Shown piece after piece: positions 1-6,315 of a stretch of 64,000 nt of DNA. The notes below the pieces were generated by a model. That model did not search any database, was not told the DNA's origin, and worked only from the letters and a program-made list of their open reading frames with translations. The first letter of the stretch is position 1; each line of letters starts with the position of its first letter. The translations under genes and the position numbers were made by a program. Location: assembly GCF_004745955.1 (NCBI RefSeq), contig NZ_SRLD01000023.1, forward strand, positions 1 to 64,000, written 5' to 3'. The stretch is from Hymenobacter elongatus (GTDB taxonomy: Bacteria > Bacteroidota > Bacteroidia > Cytophagales > Hymenobacteraceae).

Positions 1-206
1 GTGAACAGTTTGCGGCGCATCTGGGCATATACGGCTGTGCCGTACTGTTTCAGCCACGCCTGCAGCGACGCGTGGTTGATGCCCAGGCGCTGAATCACTT
101 CGCGCTGCGACAATCCGGATTCGACTAACCGCACGGCCTCCTGGCGGAAGGCAATAGCATAATTCTCATTTTTGGCCCGGCGTGGGGGCCGCTCGGTTTC
201 GGTCAT
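1..206 (-). mobile_element. IS3-type transposase OrfA, 5' part only (runs off the left edge)
   Basis: The minus strand opens at an ATG at 206 and reads 68 codons to the window edge without a stop. The peptide has a basic start, then a helix-turn-helix of the transposase-8/IS3 OrfA type: a stretch reading AFRQEAVRLVESG is followed by SQREVIQRLGINHASLQAWL. This small DNA-binding protein normally binds the element ends and is followed by an integrase-core OrfB. The rest lies outside the window, so intactness cannot be judged. A perfect 8-base inverted repeat (205-226) overlaps the start codon. The family call rests on the HTH pattern alone. Confidence 0.7.
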
Positions 207-226
207 ACATCAACTGAGTGATGTAT
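205..226. repeat. 8-base inverted repeat at the transposase start
   Basis: ATACATCA is followed six bases later by TGATGTAT, a perfect inverted repeat whose left arm contains the transposase start codon. It could be an operator or a hairpin hiding the start. It does not resemble IS3 terminal repeats that I can name, and the element end was not located. Confidence 0.45.
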
Positions 227-536
227 AGCCCTAGCCGGACGAGACACTCAGCATGACGTTCTTTTTGTATGTTCGGATAGGCGCTAAGCGTAGTTCGTCG
301 GTCGCTCGGTCAGGCTTCCGTAGCAGCGCAGGAGCATGGCAGAGTGAAGAGCAGTCTTCGGTTTATTCTGTAAGTTTCATGAAATGAGCAAAGCCCTTTA
401 CCATAGTGTGGTAAGGGGCTTTGTGCTTTGGAAAAGCTTCCGAACTTACCACAAGAATGCTCTTCACGCCGCCGCCAGGTGAGGATGAAAGATAGGAACC
501 GCCACTCGCCATAACCCGGAAGCCACCGACTAGCGC
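227..536. other. Intergenic region with half of a palindromic repeat and a hairpin
   Basis: No convincing gene is present between the transposase start and the AraC gene. Bases 247-262 read CTCAGCATGACGTTCT, which equals one arm of the palindromic repeat seen complete at 32614-32716 and 37964-38058. The partner arm is missing on the transposase side. A 14-bp hairpin lies at 389-423. Confidence 0.5.
389..423. terminator. Hairpin terminator-like stem
   Basis: CAAAGCCCTTTACC (389-402) pairs with GGTAAGGGGCTTTG (410-423), 14 bp with one G-U pair and a 7-base loop. It stands alone between the transposase and the AraC gene, so it probably insulates the AraC gene from upstream transcription. It lacks a long T tract. 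Confidence 0.5.
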
Positions 537-1868
537 ATGAGCTTTGACTTTAACCTGTACAGTGGCTTGCTGCTGCCGTTTTTTGTGCAGGGGCTGGTGG
601 TGAGCGGCGTGCTGTGGGTGCGGCGGGGGCGGGAAGAGGTGGCAGCCGACGGCTGGCTGGCGCTGCTGCTGCTGGTCTTCGCGACGCGGCTGGCGCAGTG
701 GATGCTGGGCTTTGGCGGCTGGTATGATGCCCACGATTCCAGCACCACGTTCATGTTTTACTGGCCGTTCAGTAACTGGCTGGCCGTGGGGCCGACGCTC
801 TATTTCTACTTCCGCAGCCTTACCAATCAGGAATTTCGCTTCGGTCGGTGGCACTGGCTTCATTTTGCCCCGGCCCTGACCTACATCGGTGTGCGGCTAT
901 TGCTGTTTGCCTACGATATCGGGTGGTGGCATGCGGTGCGGGGCCAGCCGCTACCCGAGCATTTCGGCACGAAGGGTCCGTTGCTGGCCTGGATTGACCA
1001 GCAGCCCATCGGCTATTGGGTGGATGCGCTGGGGTATATGCTGGTGCTGGCCTATGCCGTGCGCACCCTGCGGGAATACCGCGCCTACGCTCGTTACCTC
1101 AACGACAACTTCTCCGACACTGACCAGATCCGGTTCCGGTGGCTGCGCAATGTGCTGCTGGCTGTGCTGGCAGGGACCGGCGTCACGCTGAGCTTTGGCT
1201 TGATTAGCGCCTTTGTGAGCCCCTTGAGCTATTATGAGGAATGGTACGACTATTTGTTTACGGGCCTGCTGATCTACTACCTGAGCATTGCCGGCCTGCT
1301 CACCAGCCACCGCCTTGCCGGTCTGCGCTTCCAGCCCGCGCCCGAAACTCCTGACTTAGCCTCCGCGTCGCATGCTCCTTCGGAGCCGGCAGCAATTTCT
1401 GCGGCCCTATCAACGTCACTGCTGGTACCAGTTCATGCAGTTGAAACCGGGATATTGGCCGCCGCCGCTACCCCGGCCGAAACACCACTACCCAGTGCGG
1501 CCACGGCAGCCCAAACAGAAGCCGATGCCGAGCTGACGCGCTGGACCACACGCCTGCTGCGCCACCTCGAAACCGAGCGGCCCTACCTTGCGCCCGAGCT
1601 AACGCTGGGCGAGCTGGCGGCCCAGCTGCGCACCAATACTTCTTGGCTTTCCCGCGTCATCAACGCCGGCTGCGGGCAAAACTTCAACGACTTCATCAAC
1701 GAGTACCGGGTGCGGGAAGCCGAGCAGCGTCTGCGCGACCCGAAGTTCCGGCACTACACCCTGTTGGCGGTGGCGCTGGAAGCGGGCTTCAACTCCAAGT
1801 CCACCTTCAACCGGGTGTTCAAAAAGCTGCGGGGCATTACGCCCAGCGCGGTGGAGCGCGAAGGGTAG
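537..1868 (+). CDS. Membrane-anchored AraC family transcriptional regulator
   Basis: 443 aa. Residues about 1-260 hold several hydrophobic helices (for example residues 8-25, 35-60 and 70-90), as in the seven-helix sensor half of membrane-bound AraC regulators common in Bacteroidota. A Pro/Ala-rich linker (about 265-330) leads to a C-terminal AraC DNA-binding domain with two helix-turn-helix units. The first includes LTLGELAAQLRTNTSWLSRV and the second LLAVALEAGFNSKSTFNRVF, ending in the usual FKKLRGITPS signature. It presumably senses a signal at the membrane and controls genes elsewhere. No target site was identified nearby. The next gene is 114 bases downstream on the same strand. The ATG at 537 is the first that includes the complete first membrane helix. 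Confidence 0.85.
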   Translation: MSFDFNLYSGLLLPFFVQGLVVSGVLWVRRGREEVAADGWLALLLLVFATRLAQWMLGFGGWYDAHDSSTTFMFYWPFSNWLAVGPTLYFYFRSLTNQEFRFGRWHWLHFAPALTYIGVRLLLFAYDIGWWHAVRGQPLPEHFGTKGPLLAWIDQQPIGYWVDALGYMLVLAYAVRTLREYRAYARYLNDNFSDTDQIRFRWLRNVLLAVLAGTGVTLSFGLISAFVSPLSYYEEWYDYLFTGLLIYYLSIAGLLTSHRLAGLRFQPAPETPDLASASHAPSEPAAISAALSTSLLVPVHAVETGILAAAATPAETPLPSAATAAQTEADAELTRWTTRLLRHLETERPYLAPELTLGELAAQLRTNTSWLSRVINAGCGQNFNDFINEYRVREAEQRLRDPKFRHYTLLAVALEAGFNSKSTFNRVFKKLRGITPSAVEREG

Positions 1869-1982
1869 GGGCGGGCAGGTGTCAACCTATGTATTGGGAC
1901 GTCCCAGGCTGTAAATCGGGGCGTTTGCGGGAGTTGTGAGCCGTTTCTTTGGGACATCGGTTCACTTCAACCCCTTGCTGCC

Positions 1983-2369
1983 ATGCGTGCTTCATCCCGC
2001 TTCCATTCCGTATCCCTGCTGACGCTCGTTGTCCTGTCCCTACTTGCCACTGCCTGCTGGGCCGGCATTCGCTCCGGTCTGCTCATCGAGCCCGGTAAGC
2101 AGTTTGTGCTGGGCGGGGGGCAGCGCGGCGCCTTCAAAGTAGAAGCGCACAATGTGGGCCCGGTGCCCGTCGAAATTAAGGAGCGCCCCCGGGGCGGCGG
2201 CATCTTTGGCAAAACCACGCTGGCACCCGGGGCCCGGGGTACGCTGCGCTTCATGGCCGGCTCCACGGCCGTGCTACTGAACCCCTCCGCGGAGCAGGCC
2301 AAGGTAGATCTGAAAATCAGCGGCGATACCAAGTTGAGCATGAACTACGAGCCGAGTGGCAAGCTATAA
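1983..2369 (+). CDS. Small secreted protein of unknown function
   Basis: 128 aa with a clear signal peptide: basic start, hydrophobic core LLTLVVLSLLATACWA and cleavage near residue 27. The rest is a short polypeptide rich in Gly, Lys and Val, without Cys, probably a small beta fold (GGQRGAFKVEAHNVGPVPVE). I do not recognise the family. It ends 31 bases before the DoxX gene on the same strand and is probably co-transcribed with it, suggesting an envelope role. TTTCTTTG at about 1950, one base off the Bacteroidota -7 box, lies about 30 bases before the ATG and may be the promoter. Confidence 0.7.
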   Translation: MRASSRFHSVSLLTLVVLSLLATACWAGIRSGLLIEPGKQFVLGGGQRGAFKVEAHNVGPVPVEIKERPRGGGIFGKTTLAPGARGTLRFMAGSTAVLLNPSAEQAKVDLKISGDTKLSMNYEPSGKL

Positions 2370-2400
2370 GTCGTCATCTCGTCTGAATGCTTCCTTCGCC

Positions 2401-3411
2401 ATGAAAAAGGTATTGTTCGGCAGCTATGCGCTGCCTTCGCGCCCGGCCGATGTGGCGCTGCTCCTGTTTCGCCTGCATGTGGGGTTGTCCATTGCCATTG
2501 GTGCGGGCTGGGGCAAGCTGAGTAGCCTGGCGGGGGCCGGTGGTCCTCCCGAGTGGTTTGTGCAGCAAGTATCCGGCCTGGGCTTCACCCAGCCTTCGCC
2601 TTACGTATGGGCGTGGCTGGCTTGCTGGGGCGAGTTTGCCGGCGGCCTGCTGATTGCCGTTGGTCTGCTCACCCGCCTGAGCGCCCTGCAGCTGGCTTTT
2701 CAGTTCTTCGTTATCTCCTTTCTATGGTATGAAAAGCCCGAGTTCCTGACCGGTATGTATTACCAGCAGCTGCTCTTCTGGGCTTTCGCGCTCCTGAGTG
2801 TGGTTGGTAGTGGCCGCTACTCCCTCGATTATTGGCTAGCACGAAAAGGCCACCACCAAGCATCGGAGCCGCAGCCAGCCGGGGTGACAAAGCCCGCGCT
2901 AGCCATGCTGGCCCTGGGGTTGACTCTGACAGCTAGCCCGGCCAAGGCCCAGACTCCACAGGAACCCGCCACGGTGACTATGCGGGAGCTGGCTGATGTG
3001 GCCCAGCAGTGGCAGGGCTCCCTCACGTACCGCAATTACTCGGACCAGAAGCTCGTAACGCTCCCGACGGTGCTCAACGGCATGCAGTCTTCGCCTCAGG
3101 AGCTGGTGCTGGACTTTATCTATCAGGAACCGGAGGGCGGGCAGGTGAAAGGGTACGACAAAGTGCAGTTCTCCGCCGATGGCACCCGCGTGGTCTGGGA
3201 CGGAGTTGCAATGCAGGTGCGCAGCAAAACCCAGCTGCCCGATCAGACGCTACAGTTCGTCTTGGAAGGCCAGGGACGAGATGATGATAAAAGCTGCCTC
3301 CTCAGGCGAACCGTGTTGTGCAACCCGCACCTGTTCTCGGTGGTGAAGGAGGTGAAATACGACGGCAGCTCGGCCTTTATCATCCGCAATACCTACCGCT
3401 TTCAACAGTAG
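2401..3411 (+). CDS. DoxX family membrane protein fused to a secreted-type domain
   Basis: 336 aa from the ATG at 2401, which sits directly before a DoxX-like beginning. An in-frame upstream start at 2356 would overlap the preceding gene and add a non-membrane tail. Residues about 15-145 carry four hydrophobic helices with the DoxX pattern (RLHVGLSIAIGAGWGKL, CWGEFAGGLLIAVGLLTRLSA). DoxX proteins are small membrane proteins linked to redox balance. Usual length is about 130-150 aa. Here the chain continues after a second signal-peptide-like stretch (residues about 169-186, ending SPAKAQ) into a domain of about 145 aa that is probably exported. That domain is beta-rich, contains two Cys, and I do not recognise it. 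The reading frame is continuous. Confidence 0.75.
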   Translation: MKKVLFGSYALPSRPADVALLLFRLHVGLSIAIGAGWGKLSSLAGAGGPPEWFVQQVSGLGFTQPSPYVWAWLACWGEFAGGLLIAVGLLTRLSALQLAFQFFVISFLWYEKPEFLTGMYYQQLLFWAFALLSVVGSGRYSLDYWLARKGHHQASEPQPAGVTKPALAMLALGLTLTASPAKAQTPQEPATVTMRELADVAQQWQGSLTYRNYSDQKLVTLPTVLNGMQSSPQELVLDFIYQEPEGGQVKGYDKVQFSADGTRVVWDGVAMQVRSKTQLPDQTLQFVLEGQGRDDDKSCLLRRTVLCNPHLFSVVKEVKYDGSSAFIIRNTYRFQQ

Positions 3412-3602
3412 CTTGTCCCAGGAGTCGAGCTGTGGTTGTAATGTGTTAGCAACGTAGTTGTTAGGTCATAATTACATAACATGGCCGAAAATCCGGGCAA
3501 ACGCCCCTGAAAACCTGGTCGATTAGCGGAATTACATCCTGAGTGCGTGGTATGCACCTGAAAAATAACCTTCTACCCGTAGACTCTATTCCAAGTATTC
3601 TA

Positions 3603-3610
3603 TATATTTG
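3603..3610 (+). promoter_or_regulatory. Candidate -7 promoter box for the phenylalanine hydroxylase leader
   Basis: TATATTTG matches the Bacteroidota -7 consensus TAnnTTTG exactly. No TTG is found 19 bases upstream, so the -33 element is weak. The box ends 8 bases before the ATG of the leader ORF at 3619, so the transcript would begin almost at that codon. Confidence 0.5.
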
Positions 3611-3618
3611 CCCTCAGT

Positions 3619-3705
3619 ATGATGAACCAGACCGCGAAATGCTTCACCCTAAATATTCGTCCCGTGGGAGACGGAGTCGGGCTGCATTATCGGTACGGAA
3701 GCTAG
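3619..3705 (+). CDS. Candidate leader peptide upstream of phenylalanine hydroxylase
   Basis: A 28-codon ORF (27 if the second ATG at 3622 is used) in an otherwise gene-free stretch. The peptide contains Phe9, Tyr24 and Tyr26, with the end reading GLHYRYGS. Both Tyr codons lie directly downstream of the base segment 3673-3682, which is complementary to the 5' arm of the terminator at 3741-3776. The ORF stops 35 bases before that terminator. This is the layout of an amino-acid-responsive leader peptide for a gene that consumes phenylalanine and makes tyrosine. Translation is inferred from the ATG, promoter box and context, not shown. Confidence 0.55.
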   Translation: MMNQTAKCFTLNIRPVGDGVGLHYRYGS

Positions 3706-3776
3706 AAAGCACATGCTACTAACCCTCTGAACAATCGTTAAGGCCCGACTCCTACCCAGGAGCCGGGCCTTTTTTT
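3673..3776 (+). promoter_or_regulatory. Terminator/antiterminator pair in the phenylalanine hydroxylase leader
   Basis: AGGCCCGACTCCT (3741-3753) and AGGAGCCGGGCCT (3758-3770) form a 13-bp stem with one mismatch and an ACCC loop, followed by seven T residues up to 3776: a textbook intrinsic terminator. GGAGTCGGGC (3673-3682), inside the leader ORF, pairs perfectly over 10 bp with GCCCGACTCC (3743-3752), the left arm of the terminator. The two pairings exclude each other. The T tract ends one base before the ATG at 3777, so the element can only act on the hydroxylase gene itself. The trigger (ribosome position, a ligand or a protein) is not evident from sequence alone. Confidence 0.65.
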
Positions 3777-4520
3777 ATGCCCTACGTCATGGTACAACAG
3801 CAGTATGATCGGTACACCGCCCAAGACCAGCTGGTGTGGAAGGTATTGTTTGACCGCCAAACGGCTCTGCTGCATAAGCGGGCGGCTACGGCATTTGGGC
3901 AGGGGCTGGCCAAAGCCGGCTTGCAGCGTAGCGCACTGCCGCGCTTCGAGGACATAAGCAAGCGTCTGCACAAGGCCACCGGCTGGCAGCTGGAGGCCGT
4001 CACTGGCATGCTCGACGACGCGACCTTCTTTGGCCTGCTGGCTGAGCGCAAGTTTCCCGCCACCGTCTGGATCCGGTCTATGGAGCAGTTCGACTTCATC
4101 CAGGAGCCCGACTTGTTCCATGGCATATTCGGCCACGTACCGCTGCTGATGGACCGCGCCTTCGCCGACTTCCTGCATTTTCTGGGGCGGGTAGCGGCTC
4201 AGCATCTCCACGATGCTCCCGCGCTGGCCCGTATGGAACGCCTGTATGGCTTTACGGTGCAGTTTGGGCTGGTGCAGGAGCAGGGAGCTACGCGTATGTA
4301 TGGGGCGGGCCTGTTGTCGTCGTCGGGAGAAATCCACCATTGCATAGCCGATGAAACCACGCGCCGGCCTTTCGACCTGGCTACCGTGCTGCATACGCCC
4401 TACAGTGAGGCGCATGTGCAGGAGCACTACTTCGTACTCAATAGCTGGGACCAGCTCACGGAAAGCGTCGCCGAATTGGCCGCTTTGCTATCGACTGGCT
4501 GGGAATTGAAGCCCGCCTAG
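3777..4520 (+). CDS. phhA: Phenylalanine 4-monooxygenase (aromatic amino acid hydroxylase)
   Basis: 247 aa, about the length of monofunctional bacterial phenylalanine hydroxylases, which use iron, a pterin and O2 to turn phenylalanine into tyrosine in the cytoplasm. Family marks are clear: HGIFGHVPLL with the two iron-binding His (115 and 120), then FTVQFGL and YGAGLLSSSGE. The third iron ligand of this family is the Glu in FTVEFGL (Glu330 in the human enzyme). Here codon 162 is CAG, giving Gln, so the usual two-His-one-carboxylate site is changed. Everything else around it is conserved. The ATG at 3777 directly follows the terminator T tract; the ATG at 3789 is an alternative. Regulation by the leader upstream is likely. 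Confidence 0.88.
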   Translation: MPYVMVQQQYDRYTAQDQLVWKVLFDRQTALLHKRAATAFGQGLAKAGLQRSALPRFEDISKRLHKATGWQLEAVTGMLDDATFFGLLAERKFPATVWIRSMEQFDFIQEPDLFHGIFGHVPLLMDRAFADFLHFLGRVAAQHLHDAPALARMERLYGFTVQFGLVQEQGATRMYGAGLLSSSGEIHHCIADETTRRPFDLATVLHTPYSEAHVQEHYFVLNSWDQLTESVAELAALLSTGWELKPA

Positions 4521-4543
4521 CACCAAAGAATTCCAGTTATGTT

Positions 4544-4583
4544 ACAGCAACGCCAGCCTCAGTCCGGGGCTGGCGTTGCGCTG
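4544..4583. terminator. Hairpin after phenylalanine hydroxylase
   Basis: AACGCCAGCC (4549-4558) pairs with GGCTGGCGTT (4568-4577), and flanking ACAGC/GCTGT can extend the stem across a small bulge. There is no T tract. It lies about 30 bases after the hydroxylase stop, in the place of a terminator. Confidence 0.45.
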
Positions 4584-4706
4584 TTCGAGGCGCACAAGGT
4601 GGGCAAGACTGGACAGAAAAGCTGGTTTCGTGATGCTGAGTACGACACATACAGCAAGAATCCTACGCATGTACTTACTGCGCCCAGCCTGCGTGTGGCA
4701 ACGGCA

Positions 4707-5177
4707 CTAGTAGCGCCAGCCCAGGCTGCGGTACACGAAATGCAGCAGCCACAGTGGCCCGATGAGCAAGAACTGCAGGTCCTTCAAAAAGCTCGGCTTC
4801 TTGCCCTCCACCTTATGGCCCCAAAACTGCCCTGCCCAGGCCAGCACGAAAATCAGCAGACTCAGCTGCCACAGTGGCAACGGCGCGCGCGTGTCCAGGT
4901 GGTACAGGCCCAGAGCCATTAGCACACTAATCAGGACCATACCCAGGGCCAAGGGCACCGACAGCCGCAGATAATACACCACGGCTAGCGCCATGACGAT
5001 AGTAGCCACGTTCAGCCACGGGCTCAGTTGCCGGATAGCTTCCGGCATGGGTACCGACCACAGTAAGCCCAGTAGTGAGAACATAATCAGGGGCACACAA
5101 ATCCAGTGTACCAGCTTGTTGGTGGGGTTTTGGTGGCTTTCACCGTATTCGTCTAGCAGGGCGGGCAAAGTAGTCAT
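4707..5177 (-). CDS. DUF962 / Mpo1-like membrane protein
   Basis: 156 aa, the usual size of this family. It begins LPALLDEYGESHQNPTNKLV: the conserved Tyr..His..Pro-Asn-Lys pattern of DUF962/YGL010w (Mpo1), followed by WICVPLIMFSLLGLLW and three more hydrophobic helices, and the late motif GQFWGHKVEGKKPSFLKD. Yeast Mpo1 is an iron-dependent dioxygenase in the breakdown of 2-hydroxy fatty acids; the bacterial role is not settled. The start at 5177 places the conserved motif near the N terminus; an upstream in-frame start adds 14 unlike residues. It stands alone, bounded on its upstream side by the hairpin at 5257-5290. Confidence 0.8.
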   Translation of the reverse strand: MTTLPALLDEYGESHQNPTNKLVHWICVPLIMFSLLGLLWSVPMPEAIRQLSPWLNVATIVMALAVVYYLRLSVPLALGMVLISVLMALGLYHLDTRAPLPLWQLSLLIFVLAWAGQFWGHKVEGKKPSFLKDLQFLLIGPLWLLHFVYRSLGWRY

Positions 5178-5256
5178 GTGGGAAAGTAAAATGGATGCTG
5201 GGAAGGAAGGCTGCGCCACGCCGGGCTGCTCAGCGGAATAAAGTACTCAATAAACC

Positions 5257-5290
5257 AAGAAAAGCCATTCCGAATGGAATGGCTTTTCTT
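5257..5290. terminator. Bidirectional hairpin terminator
   Basis: AAGAAAAGCCATTCC (5257-5271) and GGAATGGCTTTTCTT (5276-5290) form a perfect 15-bp stem with a GAAT loop. The A-rich and T-rich flanks serve both strands. It follows the minus-strand dienelactone hydrolase gene and precedes the DUF962 gene. Confidence 0.8.
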
Positions 5291-5321
5291 ACTGATGCCG
5301 CAAGGAATCGAGTACCTACTG

Positions 5322-6188
5322 CTAGCCCTTCAGCTTGAAGTTCTTGCGCAGGTAGTCGAGGGTAGCGGCGTGTGCCTGGGCGGCAAACTCCTTGCTGTAT
5401 TTGGGGTTAGATGGATTCGCGAAGGCGTGGTCGGCGTCATAGTTTTTGATGGTCACCTTTTCTTTGGCGGCCGCCATATCTTTCTGGAACTGGGCCGCTA
5501 CTTCCGGGTTGATCCACTTATCCTGGGTCGCAAAAATGCCTAGCACGTCGGTATTGAGGGTTTTGAGCTTGGCGACATCCTTTTCCGGCATGCCGTAGTA
5601 CATCACGCAGCCCACCGCCTTGGGGCCGGCCAGCAACGCCGTCTGCAACGACCAGCCACCGCCGAAGCACCAGCCCACCGACGATACTTTGGCGTTAGGA
5701 CCCGCGTGCAGCAACGCCCCTTTGATAATGGCCTCGGCCCGCTCACTTTTCACGGCCTGCATCAGCTTACCCGCTTCGTCGGGCGTGCCCGCTACCTGGC
5801 CATCGTACAAGTCGAGGGCAATGATGTTGACGCCCTTCAGCTCGTTGGCAAAAGTGGCGGCTTCCTTTTTGATGTAGTCATTGAGGCCCCACCACTCGTG
5901 AATCACGAACAGGTATTTGTCGGAGCGCACGTTGCTCTTGATTTCAAACGCCTTGGCCGTTTGGCCGTCGGTGGTTTTGAACTCAATCATTTCACCCTGA
6001 CCCTCATAGGTATACGGCAGAGGCGCATCGTGACCACCGGAGAAATCCTCGTTGGTAGCCAGCATCGCAAAGGCCTCGGTGGCACCAGCGCCGACCGTGG
6101 GGCGCGAGCAGCAGGTCGTCTTGGTTTGGCCTACGCTCATCGTTGCTACGCTCAGCAGCGCGGCACAAAGGGTCCAGATTTTTTTCAT
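5322..6188 (-). CDS. Secreted dienelactone hydrolase family protein
   Basis: 288 aa. An N-terminal signal peptide (KIWTLCAALLSVATMSVGQ) predicts export. The mature part is an alpha/beta hydrolase of the dienelactone hydrolase family, with the Cys-Asp-His triad visible: Cys174 in VGWCFGGGWS, Asp223 in FATQDKWI and His254 in YDADHAFANP. The family's activating Glu is at position 98 in VIHEWWGLNDY. Such enzymes cleave lactones or esters; the substrate here is unknown and the pathway genes for dienelactone breakdown are absent nearby. The upstream region holds a nested palindrome (6220-6270). A single-gene unit ending at the hairpin 5257-5290. Confidence 0.87.
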   Translation of the reverse strand: MKKIWTLCAALLSVATMSVGQTKTTCCSRPTVGAGATEAFAMLATNEDFSGGHDAPLPYTYEGQGEMIEFKTTDGQTAKAFEIKSNVRSDKYLFVIHEWWGLNDYIKKEAATFANELKGVNIIALDLYDGQVAGTPDEAGKLMQAVKSERAEAIIKGALLHAGPNAKVSSVGWCFGGGWSLQTALLAGPKAVGCVMYYGMPEKDVAKLKTLNTDVLGIFATQDKWINPEVAAQFQKDMAAAKEKVTIKNYDADHAFANPSNPKYSKEFAAQAHAATLDYLRKNFKLKG

Positions 6189-6219
6189 AGGAGCAGAAAG
6201 AATGAGTAAAAATGAGAAT

Positions 6220-6270
6220 GCCGATCAGAAACCCGTTAGATGTAGCTACATGATTTGGCTCCTGATCGGC
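6220..6270. promoter_or_regulatory. Nested palindrome upstream of the dienelactone hydrolase gene
   Basis: GCCGATCAG (6220-6228) pairs with CTGATCGGC (6262-6270), and at the centre ATGTAGCTACAT (6240-6251) is a perfect 12-base palindrome. It lies 32 bases upstream of the hydrolase ATG and about 45 bases after the ABC1 kinase stop, both on the minus strand. No T tract follows on the minus strand, so an operator is as likely as a terminator. Confidence 0.45.
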
Positions 6271-6315
6271 AACAACAGCTGCTAAGAGGCGCAATGGTTT
6301 GCGGACTATCGAAAG

